From Paeniroseomonas aquatica (GTDB taxonomy: Bacteria > Pseudomonadota > Alphaproteobacteria > Acetobacterales > Acetobacteraceae), in NCBI RefSeq assembly GCF_030409335.1, contig NZ_JAUFPN010000153.1:169326-233325 (forward strand): a stretch of DNA of 64,000 nt, given 5' to 3'. Positions 19,582-28,008 of this stretch are shown here, piece by piece (within the stretch, counting starts at the first letter, position 1; every line of letters starts with the position of its first letter). The notes beneath the pieces are model-generated. The model was not told where the DNA came from. It was given only the letters and a program-made list of their open reading frames with translations, and did not search any database. The position numbers and the translations under genes are program-made.

Positions 19582-20763
19582 CTAGGCCTTTCGCCGCAGC
19601 CCCAGGTAGCCGAGGGTGCAGACCAGCAGCGCCAGCGCGAAGCTGGCCAGCGCCGCGCCGATCCCGCCCCAGGCCGCCGCCACGCCCGAGACCCCCTGCA
19701 TGATGGCGGCGCCGCCGAAGAAGGAGATGTTCTGCGCCGAGAGTGCCCGGCCGGTCTGCTCGGCCGGGACCAGGCCGCGGATGACCCCGAAGGTGACCAT
19801 CTGGAAGGAGATGACGGCGCCGATCAGCACGAAGATGAGCGCATCGAAGCCGAGCGGCAGCCCCCGCCCGGCCAGCAGCGCCAGGATCAGCCCGGCGACG
19901 ATCAGGTGGCTGCCGGCCAGCAGCAGCACCGGGCGCTGCAGCCAGCGGTCGATCCAGCCGCAGGCGACCGGCGCCACGACCAGCGCCAGGGCGCAGCCGG
20001 ACAGCACATGCCCGGCCTCGATCCGGGAATAGCCCTTCACCTCCATCAGCCAGGGCCCGCCCCAGAGCCCGCGCACCCCCAGCACCACGGCGAAGCTGGC
20101 GAAGGCGAAGACCATCAGCGGCCGCAGCCGCGGCGAGGCGGCGATCGCCAGCACCTCCCGCGCATCCTGCAGCAGCGAGCGGGGCTCCCGGCGCGCGGGC
20201 GGCGGCTGGTGGACCGTCAGCGCCACGGCGGCGAAGGCGATCGCGGCCAGCGCCGCCATGGCCCAGAAGCCGGCCCGCCAGCCCTGCCAGTCCACCAGCC
20301 AGGCCAGCGGGCTGCCCGAGAGCAGCATGCCGGTATTGCCGAAGGTGAGGATGATGCCGGACCAGAGGCTGAACTTCGCCGGCGCGACGGCCCGGGCGGC
20401 ATAGGTCATCGGCCCCATCAGCATCCCGGCGCAGCCGATGCCGAGCACCACCTGCGCCAGCAGCATCACCGCCGCATTGGGTGCCGCGGCGGCCATGACC
20501 GCCCCCGCCATGCCGGTCGCCAGCAGGCTGAGCGCGGTGCGCCGCACCCCGAAGCGGTCGAGGCCGATGCCGACCGGGACCATGGCGAGCGCGAAGGCGA
20601 AGGGCAGCACCGCGGTCAGCGCGGCGAGGCCCTGGGCGCCGAGCCCGAGGTCGCGGGCCAGCACGTCGGCGGCCAGCGCCGGCAGGGTGCGCACCGCGTT
20701 GGAGAAGACATGGCCGAGCGCGAGCGCCAGGATCGGCACCGCGTAACCGCTGGTTCGCGGCAC
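19582..20763 (-). CDS. MFS transporter
   Basis: Product is 393 aa with about 12 hydrophobic segments and the MFS loop motif region GIGLDRFGVRRTAL between helices 2 and 3 (about residues 63-76). It lacks other domains. It is a secondary carrier of unknown substrate. It stands alone between the RND adaptor and the oxidase gene, in the same direction, about 50 bp downstream of the dld-like gene; co-transcription with that pair is possible. Confidence 0.9.
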   Translation of the reverse strand: MPRTSGYAVPILALALGHVFSNAVRTLPALAADVLARDLGLGAQGLAALTAVLPFAFALAMVPVGIGLDRFGVRRTALSLLATGMAGAVMAAAAPNAAVMLLAQVVLGIGCAGMLMGPMTYAARAVAPAKFSLWSGIILTFGNTGMLLSGSPLAWLVDWQGWRAGFWAMAALAAIAFAAVALTVHQPPPARREPRSLLQDAREVLAIAASPRLRPLMVFAFASFAVVLGVRGLWGGPWLMEVKGYSRIEAGHVLSGCALALVVAPVACGWIDRWLQRPVLLLAGSHLIVAGLILALLAGRGLPLGFDALIFVLIGAVISFQMVTFGVIRGLVPAEQTGRALSAQNISFFGGAAIMQGVSGVAAAWGGIGAALASFALALLVCTLGYLGLRRKA

Positions 20764-20812
20764 GTTTCTCTCCCTAAAGGCAGGCGGCCCCGAGGTCGGG
20801 CAACCGGCAGGC

Positions 20813-22207
20813 TCAGTTGCGGAACATCTTGCCCGGGTTGAGGATGCCCTTGGGGTCGAGGCTGGCCTTGATGCCGCGCATCACCGCCAGCGCCTCGGCG
20901 CCGTGCTCCGTCTCGAGGAATTCGCGCTTGCCGAGGCCGACGCCATGCTCGCCCGAGCAGGTGCCGCCGAGGGCCAGGCCGCGCGCCACGATCTTCTTGT
21001 CGATCTCCCAGGCCTTCTCGTGGCCCTGCGGGTCGTTCGGGTCGAACAGGATTACCTGGTGGAAATTGCCGTCCCCCACATGGCCGACGATGCAGGTGGT
21101 CATGCCGGAGGCGACGGCATCCGCCTTGGCGCCGACGATGGCCTCGGCCAGGCGGGAGATCGGGACGCAGACATCGGTGGTGATGCCGCGGGAGCCGGGG
21201 ATCAGCGCGAGGGCGGCCCAATAGGCGTCGTGCCGGGCCTTCCAGAGCCGGCCGCGGGCCTCGGCGTCGGTCGCCCAGGCGAAGCCCTCGCCGCCGAAGT
21301 CGGCGGCGATCTCCTCCACCGCCTCGGCCTGCTCCTTCACCCCGGCGGGGCTGCCGTGGAATTCGAGGAAGAGGGTCGGCGTCGGCCGGTAGCCCTCAAG
21401 CTTCGAGTAGTTGATGCAGGCCTGCATCTGGTCGGCGTCCAGCAGCTCGATCCGGGCCACGGGGATGCCGGCCTGCATGGTGGCGATGGTCGTCTCGACC
21501 GCCGACTTCAGGTCGGGGAACTGGCAGACGGCGGCTGACATCGCCTCCGGGATGCCGTGCAGGCGGAGGCGGATCCTGGTGATGACGCCGAGGGTGCCCT
21601 CGGAGCCGATCATCAGCCGGGTCAGGTCGTAACCATTGGCGGCCTTGCGGGCGCGGCCGCCGGTGGTGATGACGCGGCCATCGGCCAGCACGACCTCGAG
21701 GCCCAGCACGTTCTCCTTGATGGTGCCGTACCGGACGGCGGCGGTCCCGGAGGCGCGCGTCGCGCACATGCCGCCGATGGTGCAGACGCTGCCGGGGTCG
21801 ACGGGGAAGAACATGCCCTGGTCGCGCAGGTGGTCGTTGAGCTGCTGGCGGGTGACGCCGGGCTCGATCAGGCAGTCCATGTCCTCGGGGTTCACTTCGA
21901 GCACGCTGGTCATGCGGCTGAGGTCGAGCGAGATGCCCCGGCGGACCGGGTTGACGTGGCCCTCCAGCGACGTGCCGGCGCCGAAGGCGACGAGGGGGAC
22001 GCCATGCTGGTTGCAGAGCGCCAGGATGCGGCTGACCTCCCCGGTCGTCTCCACATAGGCGACGGCGTCGGGCAGGGTCGGCGGGGTCTGGTCCTCGCCG
22101 CGGCTGTGCTGCTCGCGGATGGCCTGGGCGGTCGAGAGCCGCTCGCCGATGAGGTCGCGGACGGCGGCGATGACGGCATCGACGGGGCGGGGGGAGATCG
22201 TATTCAT
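20813..22207 (-). CDS. FAD-binding oxidoreductase, D-lactate dehydrogenase (cytochrome)-like
   Basis: Product is 464 aa. A PCMH-type FAD domain (VPLVAFGAGTSLEGHVNP, DPGSVCTIGGMCATRASG, LMIGSEGTLGVITRI) is followed by the GlcD/Dld C-terminal FAD-linked oxidase domain ending in GTCSGEHGVGLGKREF and PKGILNPGKMF. Family members oxidise D-2-hydroxyacids such as D-lactate or glycolate to the ketoacid, passing electrons to quinone or cytochrome. Its ATG overlaps the stop of the upstream dimethylargininase-like gene (ATGA), so the two are coupled. The substrate is uncertain. Confidence 0.9.
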   Translation of the reverse strand: MNTISPRPVDAVIAAVRDLIGERLSTAQAIREQHSRGEDQTPPTLPDAVAYVETTGEVSRILALCNQHGVPLVAFGAGTSLEGHVNPVRRGISLDLSRMTSVLEVNPEDMDCLIEPGVTRQQLNDHLRDQGMFFPVDPGSVCTIGGMCATRASGTAAVRYGTIKENVLGLEVVLADGRVITTGGRARKAANGYDLTRLMIGSEGTLGVITRIRLRLHGIPEAMSAAVCQFPDLKSAVETTIATMQAGIPVARIELLDADQMQACINYSKLEGYRPTPTLFLEFHGSPAGVKEQAEAVEEIAADFGGEGFAWATDAEARGRLWKARHDAYWAALALIPGSRGITTDVCVPISRLAEAIVGAKADAVASGMTTCIVGHVGDGNFHQVILFDPNDPQGHEKAWEIDKKIVARGLALGGTCSGEHGVGLGKREFLETEHGAEALAVMRGIKASLDPKGILNPGKMFRN

Positions 22208-23085
22208 CGGGTTTCCTCCTCCCGCGCGAGCGGGCAGGTGAGACAATGCGGGCCGCCGCCGCCGGCGGTGAACAGCGACAGGGCGGGGTCGAGGATGGTG
22301 AGCCCCTCGGACCGCAGGGCGGCGTTCAGGGGGAGGCTTTCGCGGGCCGATATCACGCGCCCGCCGCCGAGGGAAAGGATGTTGCAGCCGAGCTGCATGG
22401 CCTCCCGGTACGGCACCGGAATGCAGCGGATGCCGTGGGCGGCCAGCCAGGCGATGAAATCCTCCGGCAGCACGTCGAGGCAGGCGACGGCAAGGCCGGG
22501 GGCGGCGAGGCAGAACAGCACGTCGAGGTGCAGGAAATGCTCCTCGAAGGGCTGCACCCGCACCTCCCAGCCCTCGGCGCGGAGCCAGCCGGCGAGCTGC
22601 CCGGCGCCGGCCTCGTCGGTGCGGCCGCCGCTGGCGCCGATCAGGGCGAGGCCGGGGCGGAGGATGTGGATGTCGCCGCCCTCCAGCGTGCCGGCCGACG
22701 ACTTTCGCCAGAAACCATCGCCCCCTGGGCCGCCGTGCCAGTCGATCAGCGCGGCATACTCGCCGCGGCGCTGCGGCCGTTCGAGCTGGCAGAGCACCGG
22801 GCCGCGGTGGGTGACCACGACGCTGTCCCTTGTATAGGCCATGTAGGGCAGGTGCGGCTCGGGCGGCAGGTGGTGGACGCGGGCCCCGCCCTGCTCCAGC
22901 GCCTGGACCAGTTCGCGGTGCTGGGATTGCAGGCCCTGCAGGTCGGGCTGGCCGCCGCCCGCGAGCGTGCGGCGGGCGATGGTATTGGTCGGCAGCCAGC
23001 GATAGTGGTCGGGCGCGCACACCAGCACATCGGTAAGGCGGCCGGTCTCCGAGGCGACGGTCCAGCGAGGGGGTTCGGCGGGCAT
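22204..23085 (-). CDS. dimethylarginine dimethylaminohydrolase-like (arginine deiminase/amidinotransferase superfamily)
   Basis: Product is 293 aa from ATG 23085 (MPAEPPRW). A guanidino-group-modifying fold is shown by YTRDSVVVT (substrate aspartate), TLEGGDIH, EEHFLHLDVLFC with the catalytic His, and the C-terminal MQLGCNILSLGGG, whose Cys is the expected nucleophile. Such enzymes split methylated arginines to citrulline plus amines, or act on related guanidines. The frame is open upstream to 23196, but that part is low-complexity Pro/Arg. Coupled by 4-base overlap to the dld-like gene. Confidence 0.85.
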   Translation of the reverse strand: MPAEPPRWTVASETGRLTDVLVCAPDHYRWLPTNTIARRTLAGGGQPDLQGLQSQHRELVQALEQGGARVHHLPPEPHLPYMAYTRDSVVVTHRGPVLCQLERPQRRGEYAALIDWHGGPGGDGFWRKSSAGTLEGGDIHILRPGLALIGASGGRTDEAGAGQLAGWLRAEGWEVRVQPFEEHFLHLDVLFCLAAPGLAVACLDVLPEDFIAWLAAHGIRCIPVPYREAMQLGCNILSLGGGRVISARESLPLNAALRSEGLTILDPALSLFTAGGGGPHCLTCPLAREEETR

Positions 23086-23137
23086 CCGGTCAAGGTGGCG
23101 CCGCGGGCGGGCGGCGTCCAGGGCTACGGGGGGGCGC

Positions 23138-23389
23138 TCAGGCGGGGGCGATGACCTCCTCCGCCTCCCAGGTGCCGCCGTAGCGGGCGAGGGCATCCTC
23201 GAAGGCGCTTTCGCCGGCGGGGAAGGGGCCGATCATCGGGCAGGCGGCCTCGCCCGCGGCATTGAGCAACTGCCAGGCCCAGGCGCCTAAGCTGACCTCC
23301 CAGCAGACCCGGACGCGGGCCTAGCGGCGGATGAGCAGGCCGGGCTCGGCGGGGTCGTCGCGGCTGAGGACGAGGGTGCGGATGTGCAT
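23138..23389 (-). pseudogene. small ORF interrupted by an in-frame TAG
   Basis: Read on the minus strand from ATG 23389, 22 codons (MHIRTLVLSRDDPAEPGLLI...) are followed by an amber codon at 23323-23321. Then 60 further codons in the same frame contain a protein-like sequence (CWEVSLGAWAWQLLNAAG, GPFPAGESAFEDALARYGG) ending at 23138. No family is recognised. The continuity of frame across one stop suggests a recently inactivated small gene. A functional second half from an unseen start, or chance, are alternatives. Confidence 0.4.
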
Positions 23390-23483
23390 GGCGCGCGTCC
23401 CGGGGATGGCGAAGGCTGCCCGCGGCGGCATTGCCGGGCGATGGCGGCAGGGTTGCGGCGCCGCGGGGCGCTCGTCGGAGGCG

Positions 23484-23620
23484 CTAAAATTCCGCTCAAT
23501 TCCGCTCAATTTCCCTAAATTCCGGCGCCTCCCCGCCCCGCCCAGGCCCCCTAAGGTATTGATTTTAAATGCCGACATCCGTGATGGACCGGCGCCGGTA
23601 AAAATTTTGAGGATTTGAGC
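23484..23620. other. AT-rich intergenic island with tandem 10-bp repeats
   Basis: In sharply GC-rich surroundings this stretch has several A/T runs (CTAAAATT, TTGATTTTAAATG, GTAAAAATTTTGAGG). It also has two exact tandem copies of AATTCCGCTC (23488-23497 and 23498-23507) followed by the partial copies AATTTCC and AAATTCCG. A 10-bp period places the copies on one face of the helix, as in regulator-binding arrays. It lies 170-300 bp upstream of the aldolase gene. The role is inferred; no family is recognised. Confidence 0.4.
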
Positions 23621-23688
23621 CGCCCCCTGGCCGGAGGCGGCACGGACCCCGGGCGTTGGCCGGCGCAGCCTAGCATGAGCGACAGGAA

Positions 23689-23708
23689 ATTGGAACGTTA
23701 TTGGAACG
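23689..23708 (+). promoter_or_regulatory. direct repeat ATTGGAACG x2
   Basis: ATTGGAACG occurs at 23689-23697 and again at 23700-23708, an 11-base period (one helical turn). It lies about 23 bases upstream of the -35 element proposed at 23731. This is a typical place for an activator. No regulator gene is adjacent, so the binding protein is unknown. Confidence 0.35.
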
Positions 23709-23730
23709 GTAGCGCCGCCGTGCCCTCGCG

Positions 23731-23759
23731 TTGACGCCTTCCCACCCCGCGCCTAGCGT
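23731..23759 (+). promoter_or_regulatory. candidate sigma-70 promoter of the aldolase/permease operon
   Basis: TTGACG (23731-23736), a 17-base spacer and TAGCGT (23754-23759), which would start RNA about 25 bases before the aldolase ATG. The -35 is near consensus and the -10 is weak, as is common in GC-rich alphaproteobacteria. Confidence 0.4.
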
Positions 23760-23791
23760 CACGACCCCGTGCAATACCCCTGGGGGAAATG

Positions 23792-24553
23792 ATGGCGAAC
23801 AAGGTCAAGGCAGCGTGGCAGGCCGGCAAGCCGGTGGTGAATGGCTGGCTCGCCATCCCCAACGCGTTCAGCGCCGAGATGTACAGCCAGGCCGGCTGGG
23901 ACAGCGTCACGGTCGACATGCAGCATGGCGTGCAGGACTACCTGAGCTGCGTCGCCTGCTTCCAGGGCATGCAGCCCTCCGGCGTCACGCCGATGGTGCG
24001 GGTGCCCTGGAACGAGCCGGGCATCATCGGCAAGGTGCTGGACGCCGGCGCCTATGGCGTGATCTGCCCGATGATCAACACCGAGGCCGAGGCCCGCGCC
24101 CTGGTGCAGTACTGCAAGTACCCGCCGCGCGGCACCCGCAGCAACGGCCCGATCCGCGCCGGCGTCTACGGCGAGGCCGGCGGCTACCAGAAGACCGCCA
24201 ACGACGAGATCCTGGTCATCCCGATGATCGAGACGCAGACCGCGCTCGACAATCTGGACGCCATCCTCGACGTGCCCGGCATCGACGGCATCTACGTCGG
24301 CCCCTCCGACCTCGGCCTGTCGATGGGCATGATCCCGATCCTCGACCGCGAGGAGCCGAACATCCTCAAGATCTACGAGCGGCTGATCGCCGAGACGTCG
24401 AAGCGCGGCATCGCAGCGGGGCTGCACAACTCCTCGCCGAAATACGCGAAGAAGATGATCGACATGGGCTTCAAGCTGGTGACGGTCGGCGGCAACGACG
24501 TCGGCCTCATGGTCAACGCGGCCAAGGCGGCGATCAAGGAAGTCCGCGGCTAA
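23792..24553 (+). CDS. HpcH/HpaI aldolase family protein
   Basis: Product is 253 aa (254 if the preceding ATG at 23789 is used; GGGGGA lies 4-7 bases upstream of either). A class II pyruvate-dependent aldolase barrel with VDMQHG (catalytic His region), VRVPWNEPG (substrate Arg), a metal-binding PMIET glutamate and YVGPSDLGLSMG aspartate. Members cleave 4-hydroxy-2-oxoacids to pyruvate or oxaloacetate plus an aldehyde in aromatic or sugar-acid catabolism. Two ABC permease genes follow 6 bp later, suggesting that uptake of the substrate precursor is coupled to cleavage. Confidence 0.92.
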   Translation: MANKVKAAWQAGKPVVNGWLAIPNAFSAEMYSQAGWDSVTVDMQHGVQDYLSCVACFQGMQPSGVTPMVRVPWNEPGIIGKVLDAGAYGVICPMINTEAEARALVQYCKYPPRGTRSNGPIRAGVYGEAGGYQKTANDEILVIPMIETQTALDNLDAILDVPGIDGIYVGPSDLGLSMGMIPILDREEPNILKIYERLIAETSKRGIAAGLHNSSPKYAKKMIDMGFKLVTVGGNDVGLMVNAAKAAIKEVRG

Positions 24554-24559
24554 TACCGC

Positions 24560-25498
24560 ATGGTCGGGCTCGTCCTCGGCCGGCTGGGGCAGATGGTGGT
24601 GACCCTGGTCATCGTCTCCGCCCTGGTCTGGCTGGCGATGGACCTGATGCCGGGCGACCCGCTGGATCTGGCGATGCTGTCGGATCCGGCGATGGGCGCG
24701 GCGGACGTGGCGCGGATGCGGGCGCTGCATGGGCTGGATCAGCCGCTATACCAGCGCTACCTCGCCTGGGCCGGTGCCGTGCTGCGGGGCGACTTCGGCT
24801 ATTCCCGGCTCTATGCGGTGCGGGCGGCGCAGGTGCTCTGGCCGGCGCTGGGCTCGACCCTGGTGCTGCTGGGCTGGGCGCTGGCGCTCTCGGCGGTGCT
24901 CGGCATCGGCGCCGGGGTGTGGGGCGCGGTCCGCCGCGGGGCGGCGCCGGTGGCGGATGGCGCGGCCATCCTGGCGCAATCGGTGCCGAGCTTCTGGCTG
25001 GGGATCATGTTCATCATCGTCTTCGCGGTGGGGCTCGGCTGGCTGCCGGCGGGGGGCAGCGCCGAGGCCGGGGGCGTGCTCGAGGCGGCGCGCTTCCTGG
25101 CGCTGCCGGTGGCCACGCTGGCGGTGGTGAATGCGGCGGCCTATCTCCGGCATTCAATGGCGGCCATGCAGCATGAGATGGCGCAGCCCTATGTGCGGAC
25201 GGCGCGGATGAAGGGGCTGCCGCCGCGCGCCGTCATCTGGGGCCATGCCTTCCGCAACGCGGCTATCCCGGTGGTGACGGTCGCGGCGCTGGATGCCGGG
25301 GCGCTGGTCTCGGGCGCGCTGGTGACCGAGACGATCTTCGCCCGGCCGGGGATGGGCAAGCTGATCTACGACAGCATCATGGGCAACGACTACAACCTGG
25401 CGCTGCTGGCGCTGCTGCTGGCCGGGCTGGTGACGATGCTGGCGACGCTCGCCGCCGACGTGGCGCAGCGGCTGATCGACCCGCGGCTGGCCGGCTGA
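24560..25498 (+). CDS. peptide/nickel-type ABC transporter permease (DppB-like)
   Basis: Product is 312 aa, with six predicted helices, a periplasmic N-terminal region (MPGDPLDLAMLSDPAMG) and the permease EAA loop (VRTARMKGLPPRAVIWGHAFRNA) that contacts the ATPase. The family imports oligopeptides, nickel chelates or sugar-acid oligomers. It is 6 bp after the aldolase and overlaps the next permease by one base. No binding protein or ATPase gene is nearby. Confidence 0.92.
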   Translation: MVGLVLGRLGQMVVTLVIVSALVWLAMDLMPGDPLDLAMLSDPAMGAADVARMRALHGLDQPLYQRYLAWAGAVLRGDFGYSRLYAVRAAQVLWPALGSTLVLLGWALALSAVLGIGAGVWGAVRRGAAPVADGAAILAQSVPSFWLGIMFIIVFAVGLGWLPAGGSAEAGGVLEAARFLALPVATLAVVNAAAYLRHSMAAMQHEMAQPYVRTARMKGLPPRAVIWGHAFRNAAIPVVTVAALDAGALVSGALVTETIFARPGMGKLIYDSIMGNDYNLALLALLLAGLVTMLATLAADVAQRLIDPRLAG

Positions 25499-26316
25499 TG
25501 CGGCTCTGGCTGGGGCTGGCGCTGCTGGCGGCGCTGGGGCTCGGCGCCGCGGCGGCGCCGCTGGTGCAGGCCCTGCTCGGCCACGATCCCTTCGCGCCCG
25601 ACCTCTTCTCCCGCTTCGGCGCAGGCTCGGCCGCGCATCCGCTCGGCACCGACGAGCTGGGGCGGGACGTGCTGCTGCGGCTGCTGTTCGGGGCGCGGGT
25701 CTCGCTGGCGGTCGGCGTCGCGGTGGCCTTGGGGGCGACCGGGCTCGGCACGCTGGTCGGGCTGGTCGCGGCCTGGCGGGGCGGATGGGTCGATGCGGTG
25801 CTGATGCGGCTGGCGGACGGGCTGCTGGCCTTGCCGGCGCTGCCGCTGCTGGTGGTGCTGGCGGCGGTGGATACCGGGCGCTTCGGCCTGCCGCGGGGCG
25901 AGGCGGCGGCCGATATCGCCCGCATCGTCCTCATCCTGGTGGCCTTCGGCTGGGTCGGGGTGGCGCGGCTGGCGCGGGCGGCGGCGCTGACCCAGTTCAA
26001 TCTGGACTACGTGGCGGCGGCGCGGGTCTCCGGCGCCTCCGAGGCGCGGGTGCTCTGGCGGCACGTGCTGCCGAACATCGCCGGGCCGGTCTCCGTCGCC
26101 GCGGCGCTCGCCGTCGCCGGGGCGATCCTGGCCGAGAGCACGCTGAGCTTCCTGGGCCTCGGGATCCAGCCGCCGGCGCCGAGCTGGGGCAACATGCTCT
26201 CCAATGCGCAGGAGATGGTCTTCGCCGCGCCGATGGGGGCGGTCTGGCCGGGGCTGGCGATCCTGGCGGCGGTCGCCGGCTGCACCCTGGTGGCCGACGG
26301 GGTGCGGCGCGGCTGA
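25498..26316 (+). CDS. peptide/nickel-type ABC transporter permease (DppC-like)
   Basis: Product is 272 aa, the second membrane subunit, with the family entry motif HPLGTDELGRDVLLRLLFGARVSL (quoted in part), an EAA loop (YVAAARVSGASEARVLWRHVLPN) and ESTLSFLGLGIQPPAPSWGNML. It starts at ATG 25498, one base inside the stop of the DppB-like gene (TGATG). It needs two ATPases (DppD/F-like) and a DppA-like receptor encoded elsewhere. Confidence 0.92.
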   Translation: MRLWLGLALLAALGLGAAAAPLVQALLGHDPFAPDLFSRFGAGSAAHPLGTDELGRDVLLRLLFGARVSLAVGVAVALGATGLGTLVGLVAAWRGGWVDAVLMRLADGLLALPALPLLVVLAAVDTGRFGLPRGEAAADIARIVLILVAFGWVGVARLARAAALTQFNLDYVAAARVSGASEARVLWRHVLPNIAGPVSVAAALAVAGAILAESTLSFLGLGIQPPAPSWGNMLSNAQEMVFAAPMGAVWPGLAILAAVAGCTLVADGVRRG

Positions 26317-26361
26317 CGTGTTGCACCGCGGCAAGGCGGCAGCTAGGCTGCGGCACTCGTC

Positions 26362-26386
26362 AGGACCCGGTGCAAATCCGGGTGGC
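26362..26386 (+). other. isolated cobalamin-riboswitch-like core motif (weak)
   Basis: AGGACCCGGTGCAAATCCGG... forms a 6-bp stem (ACCCGG with CCGGGT) around a TGCAAAT loop and strongly resembles the GGTGCAAATCC core of cobalamin riboswitches. However, the expected downstream CCGCNACTGT segment and B12 box are not seen in the 75 bp before the sulP gene. It may be a degenerate remnant or chance. Confidence 0.2.
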
Positions 26387-26459
26387 TCTTCCGGCCGCCG
26401 ATCCGCCGGATAACGCCTAGGGCGCCACCGCAGGACGGGGCGCGAGGCTGATTCTTCCC

Positions 26460-27938
26460 ATGCAAACATTGAATGGCTCCCTGCGGGCCTGGTTCGCCAA
26501 TCCGCGCGCCGAGATCCTTTCCGGGATCGTCGTCGCGCTGGCGCTGATCCCGGAGGCGATCGGCTTCTCCGTCATCGCCGGGGTCGACCCCAAGGTCGGG
26601 CTCTATGCTTCCGTCGTCATCGCCATCGTCATCGCCTTCCTCGGCGGCCGGCCGGCGATGATCTCCGCCGCGACCGCCGCGACCGCGGTGCTGATGGGCG
26701 GGCTGGTGCGCGACCACGGGCTGCAGTACCTGCTGGCGGCGACCGTGCTGATGGGCGTCTTCCAGCTCATCGCCGGCGCGCTGCGGCTGGGGCGGCTGAT
26801 GCGCTTCGTCTCGCAGTCCGTCATGACCGGCTTCGTCAACGCCCTGGCGATCCTGATCTTCCTGGCGCAGCTGCCGGAGCTGCTGGGCGTGCCGCCGGCG
26901 ACCTACGGGCTGGTCGGGCTCGGGCTGGCGATCATCTACCTGTTCCCGCTGGTGACGAAGGCGGTGCCGGCGCCGCTGGTCGCCATCGCGGTGCTGACGG
27001 TGCTGGTGGCAGCCTTCGGGCTGGATGTGCGGACGGTCGCGCATCTCGGCGCGCTCCCGAGCACCCTGCCGAGCTTCGCGCTGCCGGACGTGCCGCTGAC
27101 CTGGGAGACGCTGCGCATCATCGCCCCGGTCTCGCTGACGCTGGCCGCGGTCGGGCTGCTGGAATCGCTGCTGACGGCGCAGATCGTCGACGACATGACG
27201 GATACGCCGAGCGACAAGAACCGCGAATGCTACGGCCAGGGCGCGGCGAACATGGCCTCCGCCGTCTTCGGCGGCATGGGCGGCTGCGCGATGATCGGGC
27301 AATCCGTCATCAACGTGACCTCGGGCGCCCGCGGGCGGCTCTCGACGCTGGTGGCCGGCGTCTTCCTGCTGGCGCTGCTGGTGCTGCTGCAGGACCTGCT
27401 GGCGATCGTGCCGGTGGCGGCGCTGACGGCGGTCATGGTGATGGTCTCGATCAACACCTTCTCCTGGGCTTCCGTCGTGCGGCTGCGGCGCAACCCGGTG
27501 CCGTCCTCGGTGGTGATGCTGGCGACGGTCGCGACCACGGTGGCGACGGCCGACCTCGCCAAGGGCGTGCTGGTCGGGGTGCTGCTCTCGGGCGTGTTCT
27601 TCGCCGGCAAGGTCTCGCGCCTCAGCCGGGTGAGCTCGACCCTGTCGCCGGATGGGCGGGAGCGGCGCTACCTGGTGGAGGGGCAGGTCTTCTTCGCCTC
27701 CGCCGGCACCTTCGCCGAGGCGATCGACGTGCAGGAGGATGTGGACCGCCTCGTCATCGACGTCGGCGCGGCGCATTTCTGGGACATCTCGGCGGTCGGC
27801 GCGCTGGACAAGGTGGTGCTGAAGGCGCGCCGGCACGGCAAGGCGGTCGAGGTCATCGGGCTGAACGCGGCGAGCGAGACCATGGTCGAGCGCTTCGGGG
27901 CGCATCGGCAGGAGGGCACCGCCGCGCCGCTGCACTGA
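26460..27938 (+). CDS. SulP family inorganic anion transporter with STAS domain
   Basis: Product is 492 aa. A SulP/SLC26 membrane domain (about residues 15-385) has the typical start [21 protein letters not shown], then a C-terminal STAS domain (about 400-485: [40 protein letters not shown]). It likely moves sulfate, bicarbonate or another small anion or dicarboxylate. Single gene with two strong hairpins downstream. Confidence 0.94.
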   Translation: MQTLNGSLRAWFANPRAEILSGIVVALALIPEAIGFSVIAGVDPKVGLYASVVIAIVIAFLGGRPAMISAATAATAVLMGGLVRDHGLQYLLAATVLMGVFQLIAGALRLGRLMRFVSQSVMTGFVNALAILIFLAQLPELLGVPPATYGLVGLGLAIIYLFPLVTKAVPAPLVAIAVLTVLVAAFGLDVRTVAHLGALPSTLPSFALPDVPLTWETLRIIAPVSLTLAAVGLLESLLTAQIVDDMTDTPSDKNRECYGQGAANMASAVFGGMGGCAMIGQSVINVTSGARGRLSTLVAGVFLLALLVLLQDLLAIVPVAALTAVMVMVSINTFSWASVVRLRRNPVPSSVVMLATVATTVATADLAKGVLVGVLLSGVFFAGKVSRLSRVSSTLSPDGRERRYLVEGQVFFASAGTFAEAIDVQEDVDRLVIDVGAAHFWDISAVGALDKVVLKARRHGKAVEVIGLNAASETMVERFGAHRQEGTAAPLH

Positions 27939-27944
27939 CGGTGC

Positions 27945-28001
27945 CCGGAGGCCCTCCGGCCTCCGGCGGGGGGAGCCCGAGGGGAGCGGCGCTCCCCTCG
28001 G
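27945..28001. terminator. two consecutive hairpins between convergent genes
   Basis: First, a 9-bp perfect stem (27945-27953 with 27958-27966, loop CTCC). Then an 11-bp perfect stem (27977-27987 with 27991-28001, loop GGC). They lie exactly between the stops of sulP and the convergent RraA-like gene, so they probably end transcription from both sides. No T-tract is present. Confidence 0.6.
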
Positions 28002-28008
28002 ATGACGC

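Noticed and set aside
23331..23618. Plus-strand frame of 95 codons across the AT-rich island.
   Set aside because: No ribosome binding site, basic low-complexity translation and no domain; it overlaps the broken minus-strand ORF and the repeats.
26362..26386. A tRNA T-arm-like hairpin (7-base loop TGCAAAT).
   Set aside because: No acceptor, D or anticodon arms can be folded around it and no CCA end follows; the loop lacks the TTC start.
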